Numbered from the stretch's first letter, positions 9,476-17,814 are shown. The stretch: DNA of 64,000 nt from Kibdelosporangium banguiense (GCF_017876405.1 NZ_JAGINW010000001.1:1563203-1627202), one strand, 5' to 3'. The notes: a model not told the origin generated them from the letters alone. Numbers and translations are program-made.

Positions 9476-10687
9476 TTATTCGCTGTACCAGGGGCTCTTG
9501 GTGATTCCTTCGCCGGTTGCGTCGTTGAAGTGGTAGACGTCGTTGCCGTTGACGAAGACGCGGATGGCGCGGCTCATGACGTCGAGGGGGTCGCCGGACC
9601 AGAGGACGACGTCTGCGTCGAGGCCGGGGGCGAGGGCGCCGACGCGGTCGTCGAGGCCGAGGATCTCGGCTGGGTTGATGGTGATCGAGCGGAGCGCTGT
9701 GTCGGTGTCCAGGCCTTCTTTTACCGAGAGGGTCGCCTGGTGGACCAGGAAGTCGATGGGGACGACCGGGTGGTCTGTGGTGATCGCGATCTTTACGCCG
9801 GCGCGGGCGAGGATGCCTGGGTTGCGCAGCGAGCGGCGGTTCACCTCGACTTTGCTGCGGCTGGTGAACAGCGGACCGATGATCACCGGGATGTTGCGTT
9901 CGGCCAGGGTGTCGGCCAGGAGATGGCCTTCGGTGCCGTGATTGATCACCAGCTTGTAGCCGAACTCGTCGGCGAGGCGGATCGCGGTGGCGATGTCGTC
10001 GGCCCGGTGGGTGTGCTGGCACCAGGGCACTTCGCCGCTGAGGACCTGGGCGAGGCTTTCCAGGGTGTTGTCGCGGTCGAACGGCTTGTTCTCGGCGGCC
10101 GCGTGATCGCGCTTCGCGACGTAGTCCTGGGCTTTGGTCAGGGCGTCACGGATCACGGCGGCGACGCCGAGCCTGGTGGACGGCGTTTTCTTCTGCTCGC
10201 CGTAGACGCGCTTCGGGTTCTCGCCCAGGGCGCTCTTCATGCTGCACGGCGTCTTGATCAGGATGTCCTCGACGGTCCGGCCCCACATCTTCACCGCGGC
10301 GGTCTGGCCGCCGATCGGGTTGCCGGAGCCGGGCTTGACGACCATCGTGGTGACGCCGCCGGCGAGCGCGTCCCGGAAACCCTGGTCATCCGGGTTGATC
10401 CCGTCGATCGCCCGCAGCCGGGCGCCGTTCGGGTCGGTCATCTCGTTGTAGTCGCGGCCCTCCCAGCCGATCCCTTCCTCGCCGACACCCGCGTGCCCGT
10501 GCGCCTCGACGAAACCGGGCAGCACCCAGGTCCCGGACGCGTCGACGATCTCCGCGTCGTCGGGCACATCGACATCGGCGTCCGAGCCGACCGCGATGAT
10601 CTTCCCGTTCTCGATCAGCACAGTGCCGCCCTCGATGGGCTCACTAGTTACCGGAACAACGTATCCACCCGTGATTGCGACTGTCAC
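9476..10687 (-). CDS. Amidohydrolase (imidazolonepropionase-like subgroup)
   Basis: 403 residues from the GTG at 10687 (VTVAITGGYVVPVTSEPIEG). This is a metal-dependent amidohydrolase with the usual small beta-sandwich at both ends and a central TIM barrel. GTWVLPGFVEAHGHAGVGEE carries the H-x-H metal pair, QHTHRADD and INHGTEGHLLAD supply further His ligands, and TTDHPVVP holds the metal-binding Asp. The reaction is a cyclic amide or related hydrolysis; the exact substrate is unknown. It starts 15 bp after the GH95-like gene on the same strand, suggesting co-transcription. Confidence 0.85.
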   Translation of the reverse strand: MTVAITGGYVVPVTSEPIEGGTVLIENGKIIAVGSDADVDVPDDAEIVDASGTWVLPGFVEAHGHAGVGEEGIGWEGRDYNEMTDPNGARLRAIDGINPDDQGFRDALAGGVTTMVVKPGSGNPIGGQTAAVKMWGRTVEDILIKTPCSMKSALGENPKRVYGEQKKTPSTRLGVAAVIRDALTKAQDYVAKRDHAAAENKPFDRDNTLESLAQVLSGEVPWCQHTHRADDIATAIRLADEFGYKLVINHGTEGHLLADTLAERNIPVIIGPLFTSRSKVEVNRRSLRNPGILARAGVKIAITTDHPVVPIDFLVHQATLSVKEGLDTDTALRSITINPAEILGLDDRVGALAPGLDADVVLWSGDPLDVMSRAIRVFVNGNDVYHFNDATGEGITKSPWYSE

Positions 10688-10701
10688 GGTTGGAAACCGT
10701 A

Positions 10702-13014
10702 CTAGCCGAGGCCCCATTGAGGGGACGGTGTTATCGCGGGCACATCACGTGGCCGCAGGTCAGGGCGTTGACCTCGGGATGTGATGATCGCCGTCTCGCC
10801 ACGCCGCAGCCGGATCACGATCAAGCCGGGGCGGCCTGCCCGCCAGGGTACGGGCCGACCGTGTTCGTCCCGTACGTCCAGTTCGCCGGACATACCGTGC
10901 CGCAACACCAACGGCTCCCCGGCCTCGCTGAACACCTTGATCCATTCTGTTCGCCCGTCGCGGCGGGACGCGTCGACGATGAACGCGCCTTGAGTGCGTA
11001 TTCCGGAGATCGACGCTTCCGGCCAGGTGCTCGATATCGACGGGAACACCTTGACCACACCGGGATCGCTGTCGATCACCATGTCCAAAACGGACTGTGC
11101 GGCGGTCAGCGGGCTCTCGATCGCCAGGTTGGAGCCTTCTTTGTACATGGTGTTCGGCATGAGCTGGGCCACGCCGATCACGTTGCCGTCCAACAGGTAC
11201 CGAAGGTACGCAAGCGCTTGCTCAGGCTGGCCCATGAGGGACGACATCGTGGACGCCGCCGGATAGCTGTAGCCGGCCCACGCCGAACGCATGCTCGACC
11301 AGTGATCGAAAGTGCGGCGAATGATGTCCCGATCGGCCTGATTGTCCCAAGTCTTCTCCCGCAACGGATGCATCCACAGCAGATGCGAGAAGTGCCGGTG
11401 TGACGCCGTGAGCGGGACGCCATCCCCGATGATCACGCCATCAGCGTTCTGGTGGTACGGCGTAAGGCGTGCCGCGACATCCCGCCAACGCGGGATATTC
11501 GGATCACCGCTGGGCGCGATCTTCGGCAGAATCGTGCTGGCCCAACGAATCAGCGACAGATCGTAGGTGCAGTCGCTCGCGTCGGCGTACTCCGGCGAAC
11601 GGGTGAGCGGCAGATGAAGTTTGCCGTCGCTTCCTTCGACCAGGTAGTGCAGGTAGAAGTTGAGCGCCTTGCTCAAGATCGGGTACAGGATGTCGTCGAC
11701 CACACGGCGGTCCATGGTGTGCCGGTACGCGACCCAGACTCCGTGCATCGCCCAGATCAGGTTGCCTGTCTGGTCGGTCTTCGTGCTGGTGCCGGGCCTG
11801 CCGACAGTGGCGTTGCCTTGGATCTCCGCGCCGAGCTTCGGGCCACCCGACCGCAGCGTGCGATCGCCCGGGTGCGCGAGCGCGTACGTCTTGCCATCGC
11901 GACGGTCCGGCGGCACCGAGAATGTCAGATTCTCGTGGTAGCGCCGGAATGTCGTGGTCACGGCGTCCAGTTCGGGATGGTTGGAGCCGTTGATGAGCGG
12001 ATACGACACCTGGACGTTCAGGTTCCACCAGACCGCGGTCCAACTGCCGCCGCCGTCCGGGAACCATGGGCCCCATTCGGTGACGACCGGAGCGTTTGCC
12101 CTTGTCGCACAAGCCATCTTGTACAGCTGGATCCAGTAGAACCGCTGCACCCATTTGTCCGGAACAGAAACCAGGCTGCGCTTGTAGTAGGCGTTCCACC
12201 AGGCGCGATGGCTTGCGACCAGTTGGTCTGGCGACGGCAAGGTCTGCAACGTGGTCAGCGCCTGGCTCAGGCCAGTCGAATCCGGGTAACCGTAGACGAC
12301 CGTCGCGGCCAGCAATTGCCTTGTGCCGACTCGCTTTTCCTGCCATGCCGTGCTGTAGCCGCCGCCTGCTATCAGCGGCTGCTCCACGTAGTTCGGGCCG
12401 ACGTTCGGATCCGGATTGCCCACGTACTCCGGCGGGATCCGGAGAGTGCGGGTGGTCTTCGACGGCATCGGCCGGAACGCCCACGCCGCCTCGGATTCGC
12501 CGCTTGTCGGCTCAGCGGACACAAGCAGAATGCCACGATCGTTGTGCACCAAGGCTTGGAACTGCATGCCGCCCTGAGTTGTGGTGATCGTGCCGGTGAG
12601 CTCCGCGTTCCACAGGTCCAGCGTCCAGTCGACCGCGGTTATGGCACCCGCGAACGTGAGCGTCAGGTAACCGATCGGCAGACGCGACAGGCCGACCGCG
12701 GCCTCCCATTGCGCACGCTGGTCCTGCACAAGGCTGTGGCTGAGCATGAATCTCAGGACGTTCGCCTCAGGCCCGCGGTACACCTGGACACCCAGGAAAC
12801 CGTTGCCCAGGAAGGGACTGTTGTCCCAGCCGGTCGGCACACGACGCCAGATCATCCGGGCGTCGCGCACGATCTGCTCATGCACATCACCCTGATCGCG
12901 GCTCTCAGCCCACGCGACCGGCGAACCGGCCACCCACACGCTGCCCAGCGCCGCAGCCGTCGAGCTGCCGCGTAGAAATGTCCTCCTCGACAAGTCCGCC
13001 ACGCGGCCAAACAT
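10702..13014 (-). CDS. Tat-exported glycoside hydrolase, GH95-like
   Basis: 770 residues. Residues 9-35 form a twin-arginine signal (LSRRTFLRGS, then a hydrophobic Ala-rich stretch ending AWA). Then comes an N-terminal beta-sandwich (WDNSPFLGNGFLGVQVYRGP), a helical barrel, and HRHFSHLLWMHPL, which resembles the H-R-H-x-S-H-L segment of GH95 alpha-L-fucosidases. A short C-terminal beta domain ends the protein. It probably cleaves extracellular fucosyl or related glycans. The start is not fixed: no strong ribosome site precedes the ATG. A 15-bp palindrome upstream may be its operator. Likely an operon with the amidohydrolase gene. Confidence 0.7.
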   Translation of the reverse strand: MFGRVADLSRRTFLRGSSTAAALGSVWVAGSPVAWAESRDQGDVHEQIVRDARMIWRRVPTGWDNSPFLGNGFLGVQVYRGPEANVLRFMLSHSLVQDQRAQWEAAVGLSRLPIGYLTLTFAGAITAVDWTLDLWNAELTGTITTTQGGMQFQALVHNDRGILLVSAEPTSGESEAAWAFRPMPSKTTRTLRIPPEYVGNPDPNVGPNYVEQPLIAGGGYSTAWQEKRVGTRQLLAATVVYGYPDSTGLSQALTTLQTLPSPDQLVASHRAWWNAYYKRSLVSVPDKWVQRFYWIQLYKMACATRANAPVVTEWGPWFPDGGGSWTAVWWNLNVQVSYPLINGSNHPELDAVTTTFRRYHENLTFSVPPDRRDGKTYALAHPGDRTLRSGGPKLGAEIQGNATVGRPGTSTKTDQTGNLIWAMHGVWVAYRHTMDRRVVDDILYPILSKALNFYLHYLVEGSDGKLHLPLTRSPEYADASDCTYDLSLIRWASTILPKIAPSGDPNIPRWRDVAARLTPYHQNADGVIIGDGVPLTASHRHFSHLLWMHPLREKTWDNQADRDIIRRTFDHWSSMRSAWAGYSYPAASTMSSLMGQPEQALAYLRYLLDGNVIGVAQLMPNTMYKEGSNLAIESPLTAAQSVLDMVIDSDPGVVKVFPSISSTWPEASISGIRTQGAFIVDASRRDGRTEWIKVFSEAGEPLVLRHGMSGELDVRDEHGRPVPWRAGRPGLIVIRLRRGETAIITSRGQRPDLRPRDVPAITPSPQWGLG

Positions 13015-13061
13015 ACGATGTCTGACCGCCTGTCAGTACCTCCAATCGTGTTTGAAAGCGT

Positions 13062-13076
13062 ATTCATCCGATGAAT
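13062..13076 (-). promoter_or_regulatory. Palindrome upstream of the GH95-like gene
   Basis: ATTCAT-CCG-ATGAAT, a perfect 6-bp dyad 48 bp upstream of the hydrolase start, in a gap of only 89 bp. Position and symmetry suggest a repressor site for a sugar-responsive regulator; the regulator is not identified. Confidence 0.35.
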
Positions 13077-13103
13077 CATGGTTCAGGCTTCATTGGGCAA
13101 GCC

Positions 13104-13502
13104 TCAGGCGCGGTCTCCTTCTGCCCAGTAGAGGTCGAGGCGGGCGATGGCGTCCTTTCTTGTCATGGCGGCGACTGTTCGTTCGGAGAGGCCGACGCGG
13201 TTGATCAGGAGGTAGACGAGGTCGACCGGCAGCGCGTCCGGACGGGGTTGGGGGACGCCGCGGTCGGGCTTCGCGCCGTCGTTGACGCAGGCCCAGAAGG
13301 CCGCATCGTCGACGTCGAGCTGGTCGTGCAGGATGTGTTGCCACAGTTCGGGTCCGTACGCATCTTGGTGTGAGACGCGCGTGCGGAGGACTCGGCCGTC
13401 GAGCAGGCCGAGTTCGTAGGTGACGTGGTCTTCGCTCCGGACGCCGATCCACCCTTCGACCTGGCAGAAGCGGTTGTGGTCAGCTGGGGTCGGCCGGCTC
13501 AC
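13104..13502 (-). CDS. Probable toxin of a type II toxin-antitoxin pair
   Basis: 132 residues from a GTG at 13502 whose GTGA overlaps the antitoxin stop. It begins VSRPTPADHNRFCQVEGW and contains TYELGLLDGRVLRTRVSH and LWQHILHDQLDVDDAAFWAC. I recognise this as the actinobacterial family annotated as cytotoxic translational repressor of toxin-antitoxin systems; the mechanism has not been shown as far as I know. It lies directly behind an antitoxin with a Phd-like start, on the same strand. The C-terminal helix region (DLVYLLINRVGLSERTVAAM) resembles a small winged or helical domain. Toxicity itself is an inference. Confidence 0.6.
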   Translation of the reverse strand: MSRPTPADHNRFCQVEGWIGVRSEDHVTYELGLLDGRVLRTRVSHQDAYGPELWQHILHDQLDVDDAAFWACVNDGAKPDRGVPQPRPDALPVDLVYLLINRVGLSERTVAAMTRKDAIARLDLYWAEGDRA

Positions 13503-13906
13503 TCGGCGGCCCCGACCAGCCACTCACGCAGCTGTGTGTCGTCGCTCAGGCCGATCAGCTGGACCAGCCCCCAGTTGTCCCGGTGGTTCGGCGTGTCCAG
13601 TAACCGGTCCTGCCAGTCCTCGGCGTATTCGCGCAGGGAGGCGATCATCTCGGTGATCGCCTCGTCGAAGGTGGCGCCGTCGGCGGCCACCGGTAAGCCC
13701 GGGATGAACACCGACCAGCCGCCCGACTCCGCGACCACGTGCGCCCGGGGCTGGTTCATCGATACCAGGACATGTTGCAGCCGAACGACATCGACCACGG
13801 CGGTGCGCGCGTGGTCGCGGCGGATAGTGGCCACCCGGCCCTTCTCCGCCGCGTCCAGCAGGTCCTTGAGATGGGTCCGGGCGTCGGTGTAACTGTCGAA
13901 GTGCAT
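13499..13906 (-). CDS. Antitoxin, Phd/YefM-like N-terminus with HicB-like C-terminus
   Basis: 135 residues from the ATG at 13906 with GAGAGGGG upstream. Residues 1-45 (FDSYTDARTHLKDLLDAAEK, ATIRRDHARTAVVDV) look like a Phd/YefM DNA-binding and dimerisation fold. Residues 50-95 (GWSVFIPGLPVAADGATFDE and AITEMIASLREYAEDWQDRL) resemble the HicB partial RNase H-like fold. It should neutralise the downstream toxin and repress its own promoter. Three 9-bp iterons upstream fit autoregulation. The 4-bp overlap couples translation of the pair. Confidence 0.7.
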   Translation of the reverse strand: MHFDSYTDARTHLKDLLDAAEKGRVATIRRDHARTAVVDVVRLQHVLVSMNQPRAHVVAESGGWSVFIPGLPVAADGATFDEAITEMIASLREYAEDWQDRLLDTPNHRDNWGLVQLIGLSDDTQLREWLVGAAE

Positions 13907-13951
13907 GACGTCCCCTCTCGGTCCTGTCCGATTTTCCCGGAAGGACTCCAG

Positions 13952-13976
13952 GTACGTCAAGTACTTCAGGTACTCA
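13952..13976 (-). promoter_or_regulatory. Triple 9-bp iteron upstream of the toxin-antitoxin pair
   Basis: On the minus strand three GTAC(C/T)TG units begin every 9 bp (GTAC at 13952, 13961 and 13970 on the plus strand), 46-70 bp upstream of the antitoxin ATG. The array overlaps the last codons of galM. Iterated sites of this kind suit cooperative binding by antitoxin oligomers. Confidence 0.45.
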
Positions 13977-14850
13977 GAGGGGTGATTCCCCAGCGTCCGG
14001 CCCAGGACTGCCCAGGCGCCAGCGTGATCAGGTCGATGCCCGAGTTCAGCGCGTCCGGCGGGCACGTCATCGGCTCGATGGCGATGGCCCGGCCACGGCC
14101 GGGGAACTCACCGGGCGTGAAGACCTGGACCCATTTGAAGTCCGGGTCGGCCCAGAGCTGCACACCGCCGTCGGGGCCGGTGAGCACGTGCCGCACAAGG
14201 CCATCTTCTCCAGGCAAGCAGCCACCGAAAGGGGTGTCCAGGTGCACGCCTGCCAACGGCCGTGCGGTAAGGAAGTCGTACTGCGTCCCGGCGACCGGAA
14301 CAGCCGGTCCGCTGGGCACCATACGGTCGGGATCCAGAGGCAGCACGGTCGTCGCTGCCAGCTGCAACGTGCACGAGTCGGTCAAAGCGTTGCCGGCACG
14401 CGGGTACGGATGCGTTCCGACACCGAACGGCACGGTCCGGTCGCCGAGGTTATGCACACCGTGCGTAACGGTGAGCCCGTAGTCGTCCAGCGCGTACTGA
14501 ATCGTGGTGCGCAGCCGTGACGGCCAGTCGCCGATCTCCACTTCGAGCGACACCGAGGATCCGACGTTCTCCAGAACTGTCCACTGTAGACGTCGAACCA
14601 GGCCGTGGATGGCGTTGCCGCGGGCGGGCTCGGTCACCTCCAGCTTCTGCACCTCGCCGTCGAGGTGCCACTGGGCGTCCGCGGTCCGGTTCGGCCACGG
14701 GATCAGCACCGCGCCTGAGCCGAGCGGCGGTGTCTCGCCGTAACCGAACGTCTCGCTGTACGGCACGCTGCCGACCTCGTAGGACTGCAACCCCGCGCCG
14801 GTCTCGGTGATCACGGCCCGCGCGGCGCCGTGCACGATCTCCAAACTCAT
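13966..14850 (-). CDS. galM: Aldose 1-epimerase
   Basis: 294 residues from the ATG at 14850. It interconverts alpha- and beta-anomers of aldoses such as glucose or galactose. The galactose mutarotase fold is suggested by GSGAVLIPWPNRTADAQWHL, NAIHGLVRRLQW with the active-site His, VTHGVHNLGDRTVPFGVGTHPY with the second His, and AIAIEPMTCPPDALNSG with the catalytic Glu. Its 3' end carries the promoter region of the toxin-antitoxin pair. It is divergent from the secreted protease gene, with 81 bp between starts. It is the actinobacterial single-domain form. Confidence 0.92.
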   Translation of the reverse strand: MSLEIVHGAARAVITETGAGLQSYEVGSVPYSETFGYGETPPLGSGAVLIPWPNRTADAQWHLDGEVQKLEVTEPARGNAIHGLVRRLQWTVLENVGSSVSLEVEIGDWPSRLRTTIQYALDDYGLTVTHGVHNLGDRTVPFGVGTHPYPRAGNALTDSCTLQLAATTVLPLDPDRMVPSGPAVPVAGTQYDFLTARPLAGVHLDTPFGGCLPGEDGLVRHVLTGPDGGVQLWADPDFKWVQVFTPGEFPGRGRAIAIEPMTCPPDALNSGIDLITLAPGQSWAGRWGITPLST

Positions 14851-14931
14851 GATCTGCAGCCTAACGGCGGGTGGCGCGACCGTCGCCCAGCGTCGACGCT
14901 TGATGGACCCTGCGATTGGAAGGACCTGACC

Positions 14932-15732
14932 ATGATCAAGCGGGTTGCTGGCACGCTGTTCGCGACGCTTGCCATCGGCGCACTGACCGTGACGCCCGCC
15001 CAGGCCGTCCAGGCCGACTTCACCGGGATCGTGGCACTGAGCAACTGTTCGGGCTCGGTCGTACGGCCGCCGGCGGCCCGGGACACCGATCCCGCACTGG
15101 TGATGTCCAACGGCCACTGCGTGAAATTCATGGGCGCCAACGAAGTCATCCGCAACCAGACGTCGTCGCGGACCTTCACGCTGCTCAACGGCGCCGGGGA
15201 CAACCTCGGAACGCTGCGCGCGACCAAGCTCGCCTACGCCACGATGAAGGACACCGACGTCTCCTTCTACCAGCTCAGCCAGACGTACGCGCAGATCCAG
15301 TCGCAGTACGGCGCCCGCGCGCTCGAGCTGAGCACGACGCATCCCGCTCAGGGCGCGAACATCCAGGTCGTGTCGGGCTACTGGAAGCGGATCTACTCCT
15401 GCAAGATCGACGGTTTCGCCTACCAGCTCAAGGAAGACGTGTGGACCTGGCGTGACTCGGTCCGCTACACCTCGGCCTGCAACACGATCGGTGGAACGTC
15501 CGGCTCACCGGTGATCGACACCAGCAGCGGCAAAGTCGTCGCGATCAACAACACCGGCAACGAGAGCGGCGGCCGCTGCACGCTGAACAACCCGTGTGAG
15601 GTCAGCCAGTCCGGCCAGATCACCGTTCGCCGCGGCATCAACTACGGCCAGGAGGTCTACAACATCCCGGCCTGCATCGGGACCGGCAACCAGTTCAACC
15701 TGACCGCTTCCGGGTGCACCCTGCCCAGGTAG
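14932..15732 (+). CDS. Secreted trypsin-like serine protease
   Basis: 266 residues with GGAAGGA upstream. Residues 1-23 are a Sec signal peptide (basic start, hydrophobic core, PAQA end). The mature protein shows a chymotrypsin-fold triad: His in VMSNGHCV, Asp in MKDTDVSFYQL, and Ser in GGTSGSPVID. Several Cys pairs probably stabilise it outside the cell. There is no propeptide domain of the alpha-lytic kind and no binding domain at the end. Substrate preference is not evident. Family call is firm; in vivo target is unknown. Confidence 0.85.
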   Translation: MIKRVAGTLFATLAIGALTVTPAQAVQADFTGIVALSNCSGSVVRPPAARDTDPALVMSNGHCVKFMGANEVIRNQTSSRTFTLLNGAGDNLGTLRATKLAYATMKDTDVSFYQLSQTYAQIQSQYGARALELSTTHPAQGANIQVVSGYWKRIYSCKIDGFAYQLKEDVWTWRDSVRYTSACNTIGGTSGSPVIDTSSGKVVAINNTGNESGGRCTLNNPCEVSQSGQITVRRGINYGQEVYNIPACIGTGNQFNLTASGCTLPR

Positions 15733-15787
15733 AGGCTGCCTGTGGTCGGCGGGCCTGCGTGCTCGCCGACCACACTTCTTGTGATTG

Positions 15788-15974
15788 GCCGGCCTCCGGC
15801 CCCCTGGAATCCAGCCTACGGTTGGGGACCGTCTGGAACCGGGCTACGAAGATCCACAAGCTGGAGTTGTCCACAGGCAGCGAGTTGTCCACAGCCCAGC
15901 CTCATCACAGCTCGCGGACTCCGAAACCGTCGGTCCTCATCTCTACGCTGGACTTCCGGGGGCCGAAGGCCGCC
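15788..15974 (+). repeat. Intergenic DnaA-box element, copy 2, with inverted ends
   Basis: About 187 bp between the protease and TetR genes. The left end (CCTCCGGCCCCCTGGAATCC, from 15793) and the complement of the right end (15941-15974, with CGGCCCCCGGAAGTCCAG) are imperfect terminal inverted repeats of about 30 bp. Inside are GAAGATCCAC and two TTGTCCACA sites, 15867-15875 and 15885-15893, 18 bp apart. No coding frame is plausible. It looks like a small non-autonomous element related to the copies at 9254 and 17394. Confidence 0.65.
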
Positions 15975-16008
15975 TCGGTAACGGGCGCTCCGACAGGCTT
16001 GCGGGTAG

Positions 16009-16020
16009 TAGACCAGTCTG
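16009..16020 (+). promoter_or_regulatory. LmrA-type operator upstream of TetR gene
   Basis: TAGACCAGTCTG, with a perfect AGAC-CA-GTCT core, sits directly before a TATAGT -10-like hexamer and 13 bp ahead of the regulator's ATG. The core resembles TAGACC-type operators bound by LmrA/YxaF TetR proteins, the subfamily encoded just downstream. This suggests autorepression. Confidence 0.6.
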
Positions 16021-16032
16021 TATAGTCAGCGC

Positions 16033-16578
16033 ATGGCCAAGAAGACCGACACCCGGGAGAGGGTGTTACGGACGGCGGCGAAGTTGTTCCGGACGCAGGG
16101 GTATCACGCGACTGGTCTCAACCAGGTGCTCGCTGAGGGCAGGGCGCCGAAGGGGTCGTTGTACTTCCATTTTCCGGGCGGCAAGGAGCAGTTGGCGGTT
16201 GAGTCGCTGCAGTTGTCCAGCGGGGAGTTCGGTGCGCATCTGAGGCAGGCCGGATCGCTGGATGAGGCGCTGGAGTTGCTGGAGCAGTGGCTCGTTGAGT
16301 CGGACTTCCGGGATGGGTGTCCGATTGCGACGGTCGCGCTGGATGCCGCCGGGGAGAGTGAACAGATCCGCCTGGCGTGTGATCAGGCGTACGGTTCCTG
16401 GGAGCGAGTGATCACCGATTTTCTTGAGCAGCAAGGTGTTGCGGATGCCGACGCGTTGGCGACGACGGTCCTGGCAGCGGTTGAAGGTGCTCTGCTCCTG
16501 GCCAGGACGCGCAGGGACGTGACGCCGTTGCGGCGGGTCGGCGAACACCTGAAACTACTGATCGCTCAGGAGCGATGA
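16033..16578 (+). CDS. TetR-family regulator, LmrA/YxaF type
   Basis: 181 residues. The N-terminal helix-turn-helix region (RERVLRTAAKLFRTQGYHAT, then LNQVLAEGRAPKGSLYFHFP) ends with GGKEQLAVESL, which marks the LmrA/YxaF branch. The C-terminal helical domain binds the inducer and makes the dimer. It overlaps the hydrolase gene start by 4 bp (ATGA), so both are made from one message under the TAGACCAGTCTG operator. A ligand related to the substrate of the hydrolase is likely but unidentified. Confidence 0.9.
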   Translation: MAKKTDTRERVLRTAAKLFRTQGYHATGLNQVLAEGRAPKGSLYFHFPGGKEQLAVESLQLSSGEFGAHLRQAGSLDEALELLEQWLVESDFRDGCPIATVALDAAGESEQIRLACDQAYGSWERVITDFLEQQGVADADALATTVLAAVEGALLLARTRRDVTPLRRVGEHLKLLIAQER

Positions 16579-17393
16579 TGCGTGTCCATCACTTGAACTG
16601 CGGAACCATGCGCCCGTTGGGCGGCAAACTCCTCGATGGCAAGCCCGGCTATCTGCGGCGTGGCCTGATGGTGTGCCACTGTCTGCTGATCGAGACCGAC
16701 GACGGGCTTGTGCTGGTGGACACCGGGGTCGGTGTCGACGACGTGACCAATCCGGATGGTTCGCTGACACAGTTGTTCCGCAGAGCGGCCCGGCCGGTGC
16801 TCGACATCGAGGAGACCGCGAAACACCAGGTCGAACGGTTGGGGTTCAAGGTCGAGGATGTGCGGCACATTGTGCCGACGCACCTTGATCAGGACCACGC
16901 CGGCGGGTTCCGGGACTTCCCGCACGCCAAAGTCCACATCTACGCCCAGGAAATGCGGATCGCCCAGGCACAGGCAACCAGCCGGGACCGCGCCAGGTTC
17001 CGTAAGGCACAGTGGCAGCACGCGGATTTCGAAAGCTATGACGTGGCCGGGGACGACTGGTTCGGCTTCGGCTCGGTCCGCGGCCTGAAGGGACTGCCGG
17101 AGGAGATCCGGATCGTGCCGTTGGCCGGGCACACGCTGGGGCACGCGGGAATCGCCGTGGACACCGGTGAGAAATGGTTGCTGCACTGCGGAGACGCGTA
17201 CTTCTACCACGCTGAGATGGCTCCGAAGCCTTACTGCACACCGCTTCTCACACAGTTCCAGAAGGTCGTGGAGACCGAGCGGAAGCCAAGACTGCACAAC
17301 CAGGAGCGGCTACGGACGCTGGTGCGGGAGCACGGCGACAAGGTCGAGGTCTTCAGCGCCCACGACCCGACCGAGCTCGAGCGATACTCCTAG
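16575..17393 (+). CDS. Metallo-beta-lactamase-fold hydrolase (lactonase-like)
   Basis: 272 residues. VPTHLDQDHAGGF is the metal motif; the second His of the usual H-x-H-x-D-H is Asp here (H-x-D-x-D-H), a variant I know from other actinobacterial members. LAGHTLGHAGIAV supplies the third His, LLHCGDAYF the bridging Asp, and FSAHDPTE the last His. N-acyl-homoserine lactonase-like proteins are the nearest described relatives, but the substrate may be another lactone or ester. It is co-transcribed with its TetR regulator. Two in-frame ATGs (16575, 16578) are possible starts. Confidence 0.8.
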   Translation: MMRVHHLNCGTMRPLGGKLLDGKPGYLRRGLMVCHCLLIETDDGLVLVDTGVGVDDVTNPDGSLTQLFRRAARPVLDIEETAKHQVERLGFKVEDVRHIVPTHLDQDHAGGFRDFPHAKVHIYAQEMRIAQAQATSRDRARFRKAQWQHADFESYDVAGDDWFGFGSVRGLKGLPEEIRIVPLAGHTLGHAGIAVDTGEKWLLHCGDAYFYHAEMAPKPYCTPLLTQFQKVVETERKPRLHNQERLRTLVREHGDKVEVFSAHDPTELERYS

Positions 17394-17722
17394 ACGGGCG
17401 GCCACGCCCCCCCCCCCCCCGAATCCAGCGTAGTCCGGGCCACCGACAGAACCACCTGACTGAAGATCCACTACGGCTGGTTGTCCACAGCCGCACATCT
17501 GTCCACAGTCGACGCCGAAACCCCCCGTCGATCTTCCCTTCCCGATAGACTGGAGCAGGGCCGCCCCCCTGGGAGTGGCGGGGGCTGTTCTTCTGTGAGG
17601 CGGGCAATTTTCTTGGGATTGGTTGGCGGAGATTGGTGTTGTCCACAGGCGGCGTACTTGTTCGTGCCGGACTGTTGGTGGGTGAGCCTAGGCTGATTCC
17701 GGGGCTGGAGGCCGCCCTCAGC
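17394..17722 (+). repeat. Intergenic DnaA-box element, copy 3, with inverted ends
   Basis: About 329 bp filling a convergent gap. The left end reads GGCGGCCACG, then a run of 14 C (17407-17420), then GAATCCAGCGTAG. The complement of the right end reads GGCGGCCTCCAGCCCCGGAA. Inside: GAAGATCCAC, TTGTCCACA at 17481-17489, CTGTCCACA at 17499-17507, CGATAGACTGG near 17546, a GC-rich hairpin near 17562-17590, and a third TTGTCCACA at 17639-17647. No gene is visible. The 17723-17836 remainder holds only a terminator-like hairpin. Confidence 0.65.
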
Positions 17723-17789
17723 CGACCATGCCCACACCCATACCCACGCAGCCGGGGTGCTTGATCTGATTGCCGAAGAGCGACCCCGA

Positions 17790-17814
17790 CGGAATGGCCT
17801 GGGCAGCCATTCCG
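17790..17814 (-). terminator. Hairpin after the amino-acid permease gene
   Basis: CGGAATGGC at 17790-17798 and GCCATTCCG at 17806-17814 form a perfect 9-bp stem with a 7-nt loop, 22 bp beyond the minus-strand permease stop. Confidence 0.55.

Noticed and set aside
11452..12975. 507-codon open frame opposite the GH95-like gene.
   Set aside because: No domain or ribosome site; the opposite strand holds a complete Tat-signal enzyme.
17407..17420. Run of 14 C as a possible phase-variation tract.
   Set aside because: It lies in a non-coding element and not in a reading frame or between promoter hexamers; more likely part of the element end or a sequencing-prone site.
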